64,000 bases of DNA, from positions 190,385 to 254,384 of the forward strand of contig NW_004457269.1 of NCBI RefSeq assembly GCF_000313135.1. The letters run 5' to 3'. Source of the stretch: Acanthamoeba castellanii str. Neff. Taxonomy: Eukaryota > Discosea > Longamoebia > Acanthamoebidae. Positions 49,404 to 59,295 of the stretch are shown here, piece by piece. Every line of letters starts with the position of its first letter. Position 1 is the stretch's first letter. Below the pieces are notes generated by a model. It had not been told where the DNA came from, did not search any database, and saw nothing but the letters and a program-made list of their open reading frames with translations. The translations under genes were made by a program, and so were the position numbers.

Positions 49404-50949
49404 GTGGGTCACATTAATGCTGGTCTGACAGGTGAGAAGCACGCCTGGGCCTTTGTGGCGACCTGCCGCAGCGCGCGCAGGCTTGTCTTGGGCCAGCGAG
49501 AAAGTGTCGATGGCACTGTCAGCCGACGGGTTCTGGCAGCCTATGCGACGGCCAACGGCGTAGCCCACCCCAGGCTCACAAGCGGAGCCGTCAATGGCCT
49601 CGTGCTTTACGCTTCCCTCCTGTGGGCGCGCACCATGCGCAATACTCCTCGCCCTATGGCTGCGTCATGCTTGTGGACCGTGGCTGCCTTGGCCGGGAGG
49701 CGGGCATGGCAATGCTACAAGCGCCACATGGCGCATCCCATCCCAAGAGCCACCCCATCATTTGGCGCTGGTGGGAGCCGACCTTCATACTGACCGACGG
49801 CAGAGTGGAAGGCGATGCGACCGCCGCCGCTGCAAACAACCACATCGGACCCCTGTGTCATGATGATGCTCATGGCTTCGTCGGTGCGAGAGGAGATCGA
49901 CCCTACGGTGGAAACTTGCCTGGCGGAGGTTGCTCAAGACGTGGCGCGCTGGTACCTCTTCCCGCTCATCACGACGATGCCGACGGCGGGCCTTCAACTG
50001 CGGCAGCATCTGACTGGGTCGTGCGGCAATGACGTCGACCAAAACGACTCGGAGTTGTACCATTTTGCGCGGACCGCGTGCTACGTTGCCGTCTTGGCGG
50101 GTGCTTGACCACGGCCCAGCGTCGCGCGAAACAGGTGCCGAGGTACGAAGAACGCGTCCACGAGGACGGGAGGAAGAGGAGGCGCCTCGAGGCTACACGC
50201 CCATGGAGGGGACGGAAGCACGGAGACTTGTTGGCGCCAAGCCGCCCCGCCCCTACAAGGATGACTTCCTCGGTGCTGCCCACGAGTGGATTGACAGATA
50301 CATGCGTCGGCTGGCCGGGTCGGACCAGCACTCGGCCATGTCGCCCGTCAAGCGTCTGGCCTTTGGCGAGTGGGTGTTGTCCACCTACCTACCTGCATGT
50401 GACCAAGTCATGGAGGCCACCACCGACCTCTCGGCACTGAGTATATGCATGCTCGCCAAGGCTCGCGCGGCCAACGCCTACACAACGGCCGTCGCCGATT
50501 ACCGCCACCGCGCACACGGCGGCTATCCTGGCGGAGGGGAAACGGCGGCACCGGACATGCACAGGGCAAAGCACCAATTTCGACATGCTGTCGCGAGCGC
50601 CACGCGCCGACCGTGCGCACTTTGGGCCTACATGCTCCACACGGTGTGCACCTTGTACGACGTTGCCATACACGAGGACGCCGCCAACGGCCCTTCCCAC
50701 TTACATTCCTTCTTGGCTGTCACCTACGAGATGCTGACCGACGAAACCAGCCTCGCCCTGGCCGGGTCTGAACCCGGCGGGTGCCGCGGACAACGAAACC
50801 AAGCCGCCAACATGATCGACGAGTTGCTGCTGCTGGGCAAGGCCCAAGGCGACAAGGCCGGGCACGACAGCCTACACTCGGCTCTGGACAAGGTGGAAGA
50901 CAATCTCGGCCTGGCGGACGCGGAATGCGATGAAACAGAGTCGGACTGA
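49404..50949 (+). pseudogene. large hypothetical gene with several frameshifts (block B)
   Basis: Protein-like pieces follow one another in changing frames: SARRLVLGQRESVDGTVSRR, PIIWRWWEPTFILTDGRVEG, EIDPTVETCLAEVAQDVARW, CLTTAQRRAKQVPRYEERVH, then a long intact 3' part from about 50190 (RPYKDDFLGAAHEWIDRYMR; LWAYMLHTVCTLYDVAIHED) to 50949. If the slips are errors it would be a protein of about 510 residues. The decayed paralogue is at 45640-46412. The intact 3' frame 50190-50949 could still be expressed alone. No family recognised. Confidence 0.6.
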
Positions 50950-51020
50950 GTGGTGTATTGGGCGAGGGGGGAAGGAAGAAAAAAGACAGAGAGCTGGGCT
51001 TGGATACACGCCAGCACAAA

Positions 51021-51584
51021 CTACAGGCGCTGTGTGGTAGGGAGACCGAGGGTGGCTCTGCCGGGCTCATCGACGTCGGCGTGGTAGCACTTGAGTCCGA
51101 CTAGACTCTTGTCGATGAACTTGAGCTCTGCGCGCACCGCGTCCAACGCCGAACCCAACACGCAGTGGATGAGGCGGTTGCGGTCGCGCATGGTCACGCC
51201 GGAAGGGCACGGCGGCAACACCGAGGTGGCGGCTAGGAAGGGAGCCTTGCTGTCGTCGCACCACCGCTGGAGTCGCGAGACGATGCTTTTGCAGGCGCGC
51301 GGACGACGATAGACGTGCTGCCAGCGCGCCGTGCCGGGCATGGTGATGGTCTTGGGGTCGACGCCGCTGGCTTCGGCTTCCGCGACGGCCTTCATGTCGT
51401 CCAACCAGCGGGCGACGTAGGACACGCGATAGTCGGCCATGGCGATGCTGTGGCTCTCGCTGTCCAAACCGGGCATGTGATGTGTTTCAGGCCAACGACG
51501 AGCGATCTCGTCAATGTCCCAGCCCTCGGCCAATTGTGCTAGCGTCTCCTCGTAGGCACTCCTCTCACATCTTTGTCTATGGCT
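51021..51584 (-). CDS. hypothetical protein, about 185 aa
   Basis: Minus frame with ERSAYEETLAQLAEGWDIDE, ARWLDDMKAVAEAEASGVDP, RPRACKSIVSRLQRWCDDSK and LIHCVLGSALDAVRAELKFI, stop at 51021. No ATG is available at the start of the good sequence, so the 5' end may be an exon boundary or use another start. No counterpart is seen in the left-hand block. Function unknown. Confidence 0.5.
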   Translation of the reverse strand, partial: SHRQRCERSAYEETLAQLAEGWDIDEIARRWPETHHMPGLDSESHSIAMADYRVSYVARWLDDMKAVAEAEASGVDPKTITMPGTARWQHVYRRPRACKSIVSRLQRWCDDSKAPFLAATSVLPPCPSGVTMRDRNRLIHCVLGSALDAVRAELKFIDKSLVGLKCYHADVDEPGRATLGLPTTQRL

Positions 51585-51697
51585 CTTTCAAGAGCGCGCA
51601 AGGAACAGAGACTCTTTCTGGTCTTTCTTTCTGCTAGATGGGGGGACGGCAAGGGACTGCATTTCAAGGGTCATGCATACGGAGAACAGGGTTTTGC

Positions 51698-52801
51698 CTA
51701 CTCGTCGATGTGTTCCTGCAAGACGATCGCCGTCAGTCGAGCGGCCATCCTTTCGATGTCGGCTTCGTCTTCGGCGGTCACCGGCACGCCGTTGGTAAAG
51801 GCCGTAAAGTAGAGCAGCCCCCGCTGGTGGCTGGTGGTGGCAGCGGGGTCTTGCATCGCGACCGACCACGCCTGGAAGACGTCGACAGGGATGGATGTCC
51901 TGAGCGGCCCATTGAAGGGCTCCACATGGTACTTGTCGAGCACGGCGCCAGCGAGGGCCGCTTCAGCGCCGGCGGCACACAGGAAGGCGGGACTGGCCAC
52001 AGCCAGGTCTTCTGCGTCCGGCACTCCGAGGACGCGCAGAGCGTGCACCAGGCGGGCCGTGCGCTCGGCCGTCAGGGGCTTGTTCTTGGCACACTCTTCC
52101 TGCCAGGTGCGGGCGGCGTCCAGCACGGGTCGACCGTGCTTCTTTTGACGCTGCCTCTTGTCGGCCCTACTGGGCTTGGCAAAGATGGGCTGCGCGGTGT
52201 TGGCCAGCACATAGGCCCACAGTTGGGCCAGCGCATCGGTCAGGTCGCAGGCCGACACGGTGGCCGTCCTCAGTCGGCGGTCGCGCCACGCCTCTGGCAT
52301 GTAGAGCATGTCGGCCAACCATGCCACCGCCGTCGGCACGTCGTTCCAGTTGACAGGCAACATCATGGCTTCGATGTCCTGCACGCCGGGGCCATCAAAG
52401 GCCTTCTTCTTCCTCCTTTTGTTGTTGTTGTTCTTTGCCTTCTTCGCCTTGCTTGTGCCAGCCATGTCCGCGTGTGGCCACTGAGAGAGACCTGCGAGAA
52501 AGTCGCTGAGCACCCTGCCGTAGGGCGCAAGATCACGAGGCACCTTGGCTTCGTTGCGCTGGATGGGCCTGTAGCAGAGGCCACCGTCCTTCTTGGCAGC
52601 CGGATTGTACTCGATCCTCACGCCGTGGACAAACTGCACGGGAGCACCGGCACTGCCATCGCCGAGGTAGAACAGCGCCACCTCAGAGTAGGTGTTGCCG
52701 TCGGTCTCGAGGATCTGAAAGTAGTGATCCTGGCAGTCGTTCTCTTGCCACTCGTGTTGCTGCTGCTGATCGAATTGGTCATCGAGGGAGAATGGGTCCA
52801 T
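51698..52801 (-). CDS. hypothetical protein, 367 aa (block B, intact copy)
   Basis: ATG 52801 (MDPFSLDDQFDQQQQHEWQE) to stop 51698, uninterrupted. An N-terminal beta-rich part (HYFQILETDGNTYSEVALFY) is followed by a Lys/Asn low-complexity linker (KAKKAKNNNNKRRKKK), possibly a nuclear localisation signal. A helical C-terminal domain follows (MLYMPEAWRDRRLRTATVSA; LDAARTWQEECAKNKPLTAE; DIERMAARLTAIVLQEHIDE). No family recognised. The decayed paralogue at 47212-47745 shows which parts are lost there. Confidence 0.7.
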   Translation of the reverse strand: MDPFSLDDQFDQQQQHEWQENDCQDHYFQILETDGNTYSEVALFYLGDGSAGAPVQFVHGVRIEYNPAAKKDGGLCYRPIQRNEAKVPRDLAPYGRVLSDFLAGLSQWPHADMAGTSKAKKAKNNNNKRRKKKAFDGPGVQDIEAMMLPVNWNDVPTAVAWLADMLYMPEAWRDRRLRTATVSACDLTDALAQLWAYVLANTAQPIFAKPSRADKRQRQKKHGRPVLDAARTWQEECAKNKPLTAERTARLVHALRVLGVPDAEDLAVASPAFLCAAGAEAALAGAVLDKYHVEPFNGPLRTSIPVDVFQAWSVAMQDPAATTSHQRGLLYFTAFTNGVPVTAEDEADIERMAARLTAIVLQEHIDE

Positions 52802-53106
52802 CGGGGCACGAACGCGGGAGGTGATGTCAAGACGCTTTGTCGTTACAGTCCAGATGCTCCGGTCAGGTCAGTCGAGAAAGGGTGAGGCACACCACACAAA
52901 AGGGGATGCCCAAGGGTGCAGGTGTGTACGGAATTGTGGCCTCACCGAGGCCACTGTGCCGGATCATCGCAGAAGCAGGACTGGGTGCCTGATGCGGCTA
53001 TGGTGTGGCTGCCTGGCCGGCAGGGGGGTTCGACGCACCATGCCATGTCTTTGCGCTCCAAAACAAAATAACCCTAAGTACCTCATACTGCCAACATCTC
53101 TCGGCC

Positions 53107-54240
53107 ATGCAATCGCCTCTAGTCAAGATCCGCAGAGTATGCGACACGCTGGACTGCCATGCGTCTACCAGTTGCGCGCACGGCGATGTCTTCTCGTACA
53201 TCGCCACCGATGTGCTTTGCGAAATCCTCTCCTACCTCGCGGCACGAGACGTCCTGAGGCTGTCGCTGACGTGCAGAGCCCTGCGATATGCCGCCGTCAT
53301 TCGGCCCTTGGGCTGCTTCTCCTGCAGCATCGAGCAGATCAAGGACCTAGTGGCAACCTGCCGTGGCCAGCGACAGACCACCACTACCAACGCTCTTGCG
53401 GCCCACTTTGCGTGCGCTTCGTCCTTGGCCGCGGCATTCAACCCCTACGTGCCTGGCGGCGACAACGCACACAACCTCTTCGCGGCTGATAGTCTTTGCC
53501 TCCTCACCGACACTCTGCCTCTGTCGAGCCGCGCCCTCTCCAAGTTTTGCGCAGCGGCTGCTCACCCACTACCACCGCCACTGCAACCACCGGTGGCCAC
53601 AACGGGCACGATCATCATCGCCTCGGGCATGCAGTCCCACCACAAGACGAGGTCGCTGTTGGCTTGCTCGCAAGAGCACATCGCTGCTTTGGAGGGCGAG
53701 CGACCCAGGTTCAACATCGACCTTCTCGTCGACGTCAACCCTTCGGCGGCTTCAGAGAAGGTCCTCGCGTCTCGAAGAGCATGGGTCTACCAGAGTGAAG
53801 CCCGAGACCTCAAGAAGATGCTGACCAAGAACCGACCACGGGACAATCTTCTCATCGACGGCAGCGCCAAAAACCGCAACTTTCACTTTGACGGGCCGAC
53901 CTTGGCCGGCCTTGGCGCATTGGACGCCGGTCTCTCCAGCCTTTGTCTCTTTGTGAGCGCGTCGAGTCGAGGTGCTTTGGACGAAACGGCATCGACAACG
54001 GCAAGTGCGGAGACCACCAAGCCACTGATCACGGCACTGGCTCTTTCGGCCCTCCAGGTAGCGCTCTTGCAACGCACGACGTTGGTCTTGGTGTCAGTGC
54101 ACTGGTATGAACAGGGCCTGAAACTGGCTCACATTATCCGCCAAGACCCGCGTGCCGCGACGCTCAAGATTGCCATGTGCCAGTGCGACGCCTCATCAGC
54201 GATGAACCGGAACGTGGACCTCGATGGTGTGTTAGCATGA
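53107..54240 (+). CDS. F-box protein, 377 aa
   Basis: ATG 53107 (MQSPLVKIRRVCDTLDCHAS). The F-box (IATDVLCEILSYLAARDVLR then LSLTCRALRYAAV) lies at about residues 35-68. The remaining 300 residues form an unknown domain (TTGTIIIASGMQSHHKTRSL; FNIDLLVDVNPSAASEKVLA; RRAWVYQSEARDLKKMLTKN). F-box proteins recruit substrates to SCF ubiquitin ligases; amoebal giant viruses carry many, and the intronless frame fits that source. Intact. Confidence 0.8.
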   Translation: MQSPLVKIRRVCDTLDCHASTSCAHGDVFSYIATDVLCEILSYLAARDVLRLSLTCRALRYAAVIRPLGCFSCSIEQIKDLVATCRGQRQTTTTNALAAHFACASSLAAAFNPYVPGGDNAHNLFAADSLCLLTDTLPLSSRALSKFCAAAAHPLPPPLQPPVATTGTIIIASGMQSHHKTRSLLACSQEHIAALEGERPRFNIDLLVDVNPSAASEKVLASRRAWVYQSEARDLKKMLTKNRPRDNLLIDGSAKNRNFHFDGPTLAGLGALDAGLSSLCLFVSASSRGALDETASTTASAETTKPLITALALSALQVALLQRTTLVLVSVHWYEQGLKLAHIIRQDPRAATLKIAMCQCDASSAMNRNVDLDGVLA

Positions 54241-54480
54241 TGATGGCGACGGCGGACGGCGTCACCGGACGTGAGGAGAGACGAGACCCAGGAGTGCCTT
54301 TGTGCCTTATTTTTCCTCCCTTTTCGTCGTGTCGCAACCTGGGTGTACCTACGGAAAGTCATCGGAGTTTGCTGGCTGTTGGCAAAGCACACATAGTTCG
54401 CCTCCCCAAGCAAACCGTCCCTTTGACCCTTCCTTCCTCCCCTTTGAACACCCATCTCTGTTTGGAGCCAGCCCCCCCAA

Positions 54481-55203
54481 ATGGATTCCTACGCCCAGCG
54501 GTACCAGATTAGCGGCCCGCCCGCTGCCATCCAATACCTCAAGACCTACCACTTCTATCCCAAGGGTAACACGTGGCGGAGTACGGGCCTCTACGACGAC
54601 CCTCTAGCCGACCCACTCGCCAACCAGGATGGAGTGGTGCACATGAGCGACCCTAACCACATCGCCTTCTCGGCTTTCGTGCCCGCCGAGAGCGTCGAAG
54701 AGGACGCGGCGCAGATGGCCCGGCACCTGCCGGCCAACACCACGCTTACCGTGCTCGGGTTCGACGCGGACAACTACGACGATCCGGGCCAGAGTTTGAC
54801 GCTGGAGGGCTCCACTGGCATCTTGCTGGCCCGCGACAACCAATTCCCAGCGCCCATCATCGCCAAGACCTACTTCCCCCAACTCTTTGAGGAACTGTCG
54901 CTCCAGGTGCGCGAGAGGAACGCTATCAAGCACGCCAACGAGATGGCCGGCAACCTGGCCCGCGACGGCCTCATCCCCCGAATCGACTCCATATCGGACG
55001 ACGGATTCGATTGGTTCGTCGAACCAGCACCCTCCATCAAGAGCAAGGCGCAGCAGATCAAGGCCTATACGCGCATCGCGCGACTGCGCGAGTATGATCC
55101 CGACTCGTACCGAGTGCTGGGCGAGAGAGCCAAGTTGGCGCTGGACACCGCTTTAGCCGCTGCTGCTCTTGCGCCGAGGCAACCTCGATACTATGTCTCC
55201 TAG
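54481..55203 (+). CDS. hypothetical protein, 240 aa
   Basis: ATG 54481 (MDSYAQRYQISGPPAAIQYL) to TAG. Contains HIAFSAFVPAESVEEDAAQM, a beta-like LTVLGFDADNYDDPGQSLTL, then PAPIIAKTYFPQLFEELSLQ and a helical C-terminus. Intact, intronless, no family recognised. It lies between the F-box gene and the secreted-protein gene on the same strand. Confidence 0.65.
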   Translation: MDSYAQRYQISGPPAAIQYLKTYHFYPKGNTWRSTGLYDDPLADPLANQDGVVHMSDPNHIAFSAFVPAESVEEDAAQMARHLPANTTLTVLGFDADNYDDPGQSLTLEGSTGILLARDNQFPAPIIAKTYFPQLFEELSLQVRERNAIKHANEMAGNLARDGLIPRIDSISDDGFDWFVEPAPSIKSKAQQIKAYTRIARLREYDPDSYRVLGERAKLALDTALAAAALAPRQPRYYVS

Positions 55204-55317
55204 GCTTCTTGGTTGGGCGTTTCCTTCTCTCTCTCTCCCGGTATTGGCGATCCTCCTCCCTTAATGCCTCTTTGGATGCCTTCCAGTCAATAGAGACAAA
55301 GTCCTTTGCCACCTCGT

Positions 55318-56175
55318 ATGCAGTCCAACTCCGCCGACATGTTCAAGTTCGTCGCCGCGCTCGCGCTGATCCTGGCCTTGGCCGGCACCGCGGCGGCCGC
55401 CATGCCCCCGAGCAACCTGACCTGCCCGCCGCCCACCTCCTACCCCAAGGGCATGCTCGACAACCTGTGGTCGGCCACGGCGGGCTATTACGGCTCCACC
55501 AACGTGACCGGCTACGTGCTAGTCAACACCGGCCGGTACAACTTTGTCCAGGCCAGCAACTTCACCGGCATCTTCGTGCAGTATTACTCGCGAGCCCTCG
55601 GCACCTACGTGGCCGAGTATTACATCGACCTCGGCGCCGGCACCGCCGTCATGGTGCTCAACATCACCTTCACCCTGCTGGCGCACGAGAAGAACGTCAA
55701 CTACAACGAGTTCTGCCTCAACTACAACCCGGCGTCGGCCGTGACCGAGTACCAGCAGGGCAGCCAGATGTCCGACCGCTTCTTCTACGGCACCTACTAC
55801 GAGAAGTATTCGGCCCGCAACCCCAACAACTACGGCACCATCACGCGCTCCGAGTTCTTCAACTTTGACGCCACGGAGCGCTTCTCCTCGAACTGCCTCA
55901 CGACTTTTGCCGGCCACGTCGTCACTGGCATGAGTTGCTTTGAGTACGTCAAGGTGTCCAACATCCCCTCGATCAAGTCGGCGCCGGGTCCCCATGGCGC
56001 CTTTGGCTCGCTCGAGGACAAGCAGGACACGCACGCCTTCCTCAAGAACTACCGCGAGGTGCGCCACATCAGCGAGTTCAAGGAGACCTTTGATGCCGGC
56101 AAGTTCAGGCTGCCCATTAGCATGTTGTATGACGTGTCGCTCAAGCCCTACGTCAACGTCGCCGTTGTGGCCTAA
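55318..56175 (+). CDS. secreted/surface glycoprotein-like protein, 285 aa
   Basis: ATG 55318, or ATG 55339 directly before the signal peptide MFKFVAALALILALAGTAAA. The mature part has many Asn-X-Ser/Thr sites (PSNLTC, STNVTGY, ASNFTGI, VLNITF), Tyr-rich segments (YYSRALGTYVAEYYIDLGAG) and a few cysteines. Its C-terminal YREVRHISEFKETFDAGKFR is duplicated at 47841-47996. Expected to be exported to the surface, or to the virion if viral. No family name known to me. Similar in layout to the proteins at 25787 and 37732. Confidence 0.75.
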   Translation: MQSNSADMFKFVAALALILALAGTAAAAMPPSNLTCPPPTSYPKGMLDNLWSATAGYYGSTNVTGYVLVNTGRYNFVQASNFTGIFVQYYSRALGTYVAEYYIDLGAGTAVMVLNITFTLLAHEKNVNYNEFCLNYNPASAVTEYQQGSQMSDRFFYGTYYEKYSARNPNNYGTITRSEFFNFDATERFSSNCLTTFAGHVVTGMSCFEYVKVSNIPSIKSAPGPHGAFGSLEDKQDTHAFLKNYREVRHISEFKETFDAGKFRLPISMLYDVSLKPYVNVAVVA

Positions 56176-56355
56176 GCCGATCAACCGGAGGGGGGGCGAG
56201 AACAGATGGCGCGCGGGGTGTGTGGGTGTGGTTAGAGGAGGGGGCAAAGTAATAAGAGGCAATTGATCATTTCAAGAAACAAACCCAACCTTCGTGCCCC
56301 GCCGAGTGCTTGTGGTTGTTTGGTCGATCGTACTGAGAGTAAGAGGAGGGTGCAT

Positions 56356-57060
56356 TCATGTCCAAGACAAGAGTGAGCGAGTCCGTCGTATGGACGCGAG
56401 GTGGGAAGGGAAGGTGAGGAGGACGTCTTGCAGCCACGGCTTCTCGCGGTGGCCTTCCGAAAGAGAGGCGTCGTAGCGGCACAGCACCTCAGCGGTGAAG
56501 GACGAGAGGAAGTCCAGGTTCTGCGCGTCGCCGTTGAGCATGTGGTCGCACGCGAACCGCACGAGATGCTTGATGTTGCACAACTCGAGAGCCAAAACCA
56601 GATGGTCGATGGGCTCCTCGTCGGTGCCGCCCTTGGTCCGCCGAGAGCGCACCTTCAGCCATGTGTCCTTGGTTTCCACGACGGCCATCCAAAGGCCGTT
56701 GCCTGGCTCGCTCATCCAACTTGGCGCCTTGTTGAGCGGTCGGACACAAAGCGCCAGGAGTTGTACCGCCAGGGACCGCTGGCTCTCGCTCCCCTCGCGG
56801 CGGTCGACGCTGAGGCGCCGAAGGAGGTCGCGGCTTCCGGCGAGCAGGCGCTGCCAGTTGTGGGCTGCTTCGAAGAACGTGTCGTGGGAGAGGTGGGTCA
56901 CCTGGCGCATCCATTCGATCAACGAGGGGTCGATGGACGCCGGCGTGTCATGCGGAACGCGAGCGACAAACTCGGGGTTGGCCAGACGCTGGACGAGGCG
57001 GACCAGAGTGCAGGTGTGGGAGTCCACAGAGTTCCGACGAGGGGAAATGCATTTGGTAGT
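56356..57060 (-). CDS. hypothetical protein related to the F-box-type remnants, about 230 aa
   Basis: Minus frame LVRLVQRLANPEFVARVPHD, SLIEWMRQVTHLSHDTFFEA, AHNWQRLLAGSRDLLRRLSV, ALELCNIKHLVRFACDHMLN, ending WLQDVLLTFPSHLASIRRTR and a short tail at 56356. The C-terminus matches remnants at 48131 and 49020. No ATG fits the start; the frame opens after a TGA near 57070, so the N-terminus, possibly an F-box, may have been lost or lies in a slipped frame. Last element of the right-hand block. Confidence 0.55.
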   Translation of the reverse strand, partial: TTKCISPRRNSVDSHTCTLVRLVQRLANPEFVARVPHDTPASIDPSLIEWMRQVTHLSHDTFFEAAHNWQRLLAGSRDLLRRLSVDRREGSESQRSLAVQLLALCVRPLNKAPSWMSEPGNGLWMAVVETKDTWLKVRSRRTKGGTDEEPIDHLVLALELCNIKHLVRFACDHMLNGDAQNLDFLSSFTAEVLCRYDASLSEGHREKPWLQDVLLTFPSHLASIRRTRSLLSWT

Positions 57061-57304
57061 TTCCGCAAGTCATGGGCAGCAACGGGGCAGTTGCCCCGCG
57101 AAAGGCTTGGTAGAGCGCACAATGGACGTGTGAATGCCAACTTTGTCTTCGGCGGCGTTCCACAGTAAACACGTAGGGTTGACACAAAAATGGACAAGGC
57201 TTCCTGCACGAGGGCATATGCGTGGATGGACACAGGAGGGCTCGGCGGCTACAAAACAACAAGGCCAACTCCCTTCTGCCTCACTCCCTATCAACGACCG
57301 CAAG

Positions 57305-58330
57305 ATGAACCCCGTTCACCCTCCATCGACTACTGCCAACCTTGGGGTTTGCGTCGGTTGCCCCTCGGACACCAGCGGCGGCAACAGAGAAGAGGACTTG
57401 GTGGCACGCCTTCGTAAGTTCACTACTACTTCGACCGAACACGCGTCCCCAGACGTTCCGCCGGTGTCAAAGAGCCCAAGTGGTAACTTAGCCAAGGTGG
57501 ACCGGCATGCTATCGAAGCCAAGTCGTCGGAGATTGCAGAAACTGTGCGCCAAATGGTGTGCCGTTTCATGACAGATCAGTCCCTCGTTGGCTGCGCCGC
57601 AACTGCCCCCGTCCTCGCGTGCTCTATCGAAACCACCGCTGTGGAGCCCGAGGAGGTCGCAGTTGCGAAGCCCGCCGTCGTGGCCGCGCGGTGGTCGCCG
57701 CAGGTCGCCATCCTACCGGCCGTCAGTTTGATACTGGGCGAGGCCCGCCACCTCCTGCTGGGCCATCTCATCCGGGCGGCCAAGCCAGTGGCACAGTGGA
57801 CAGAGGCTTTCGTGCTCTTCTCGAGAAGCAGTGGGATCTCCGAACGCGCTGTGCCCTACCACACGGTCCAGGACCACGTGGACGGCTATGCCATCTTGGC
57901 CTGGGACAACAGCGCAGCCGAACAGCCGACCGTGAAGATGCTGCTCGGCTACCTGTCCGTCATGGACACCGAGAGCAAGCCCGCGCCAGCGCGCCGCCGC
58001 CTTCTTATCATCGAGATCGACACCTGGGGGCCTTGCATGATGACCAAGGGCCTGGCGTACCTGCTTAAGAACAGTAAGAGGATGAACCTTGATGTCTACC
58101 TCTTGCTGGGCGAGGACCTGGTGGAGATGCCGATCGAATTATACGACCGCCTTTACCTGCCCAAGCGCAGCCAATCCCCCCTCGGTGCCTATGGATGGCC
58201 CGTGAGCGCCGACATACTTGGCGACCTCTTGGACAGCGACCTGGTTTTGAACCACGGATATGTGCTCCTCGACAGGAACAATTCCAAGCCTTGCATCCTC
58301 AACCCGTGGCGTGCATCCACGCCTTTGTAA
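57305..58330 (+). CDS. hypothetical protein with ATPase-like late segment, 341 aa
   Basis: ATG 57305 (MNPVHPPSTTANLGVCVGCP) to TAA. After a Ser/Pro-rich leader, the middle is helical (SSEIAETVRQMVCRFMTDQS). The later part reads RRRLLIIEIDTWGPCMMTKG, LAYLLKNSKRMNLDVYLLLG, EDLVEMPIELYDRLYLPKRS. The hydrophobic strand ending in acidic residues followed by 'LLKNSKRMNLDVYL' loosely recalls the Walker B and post-B region of A32-type packaging ATPases, but no GKS/T P-loop is present upstream. I therefore leave it as unknown. Intact and intronless. Confidence 0.6.
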   Translation: MNPVHPPSTTANLGVCVGCPSDTSGGNREEDLVARLRKFTTTSTEHASPDVPPVSKSPSGNLAKVDRHAIEAKSSEIAETVRQMVCRFMTDQSLVGCAATAPVLACSIETTAVEPEEVAVAKPAVVAARWSPQVAILPAVSLILGEARHLLLGHLIRAAKPVAQWTEAFVLFSRSSGISERAVPYHTVQDHVDGYAILAWDNSAAEQPTVKMLLGYLSVMDTESKPAPARRRLLIIEIDTWGPCMMTKGLAYLLKNSKRMNLDVYLLLGEDLVEMPIELYDRLYLPKRSQSPLGAYGWPVSADILGDLLDSDLVLNHGYVLLDRNNSKPCILNPWRASTPL

Positions 58331-59295
58331 CGTCTCGCGCTTCCCCTTCATGAGAACATGATATCCAAGTTTTCATCGCTTCTCTCGCCCTTTTCGTCGT
58401 CTCTTTCTTGGGCGCCGCCCCACCACGATCCAGCACATGGACGCCATCAGACTTACTATTGGAAGTCGCCCGCACCTCCCTTCATGCGGCACATTTGGAG
58501 TAACTCTCTCTCTCTCCGTGAAAGTCTAACCCCAGCAAGACATGTACATTACTCGGTCGTCGCCACCACTCGCTTTCGAAATACAAAACTGGTGCGCAAA
58601 GCCATCAATCGATGCCCGGAACATCCGCAGTGGTCATAAAGGCGGCTGTGTTCCGGCATAGATCGTTCTCCCAGTTTAGGCCTAGCGCAACTTCACAACA
58701 ACCGGCCGTCCTCGGGTAAAGGCCGGCGGCGGTCAGCGCGAGCCATATGTTGCAAGCATGTTACGAGCAAGGCTCTTTCGCGTTCAAGCCTGGCGAACGG
58801 GACGACATCGGTGGAGTTGACGGGCCGAGACATGGTCGCCGTTTGTGACACACGCACAAGGGGGATTGGGAGTACAATAGCGCACAGGGCCAGGGCAGAC
58901 CGAAGAGCAACCACGGTTGGCGGTTTCCTTGTGTACATTCCGCAACAGGTTTGTGTGTAGCCACCTCTCTTTGGACCTTCAGAGCAAAGTCTGCAAGGCT
59001 AGATGAACGGAAACGTGCTCAGCGGCAAGCAAGGCCACATACCGCTGTTTCTTCGTTGTTGGTCTCTCATTCATTGCCATTGCTGTCGCCACTCTCGGAT
59101 ATCGAGGCCTGCAGCGGCGACAAGGCTATCCAGGGGAAGTTGAGCACGCGAGTCCAAGGGTCGCAAGGCCCAACTGGTCTGTTGCTGTGTTGGTGATAAA
59201 AATTGAAGAACCCTAACCTAAACCGACAGATTCGTCTCACAGAAACATACCGGAGAACAAGACACTACACATCGTCCCCAAGTACACCATCCACC
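58331..59295. other. intergenic, no supported gene
   Basis: Only short frames without domains (for example 58693-58938 minus). A telomere-like CCCTAACCTAAACC lies at 59211-59224, about 70 bases upstream of the next start codon. Confidence 0.4.
59211..59224. repeat. interstitial telomere-like motif
   Basis: CCCTAACCTAAACC, two imperfect TTAGGG-type units. Confidence 0.65.
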
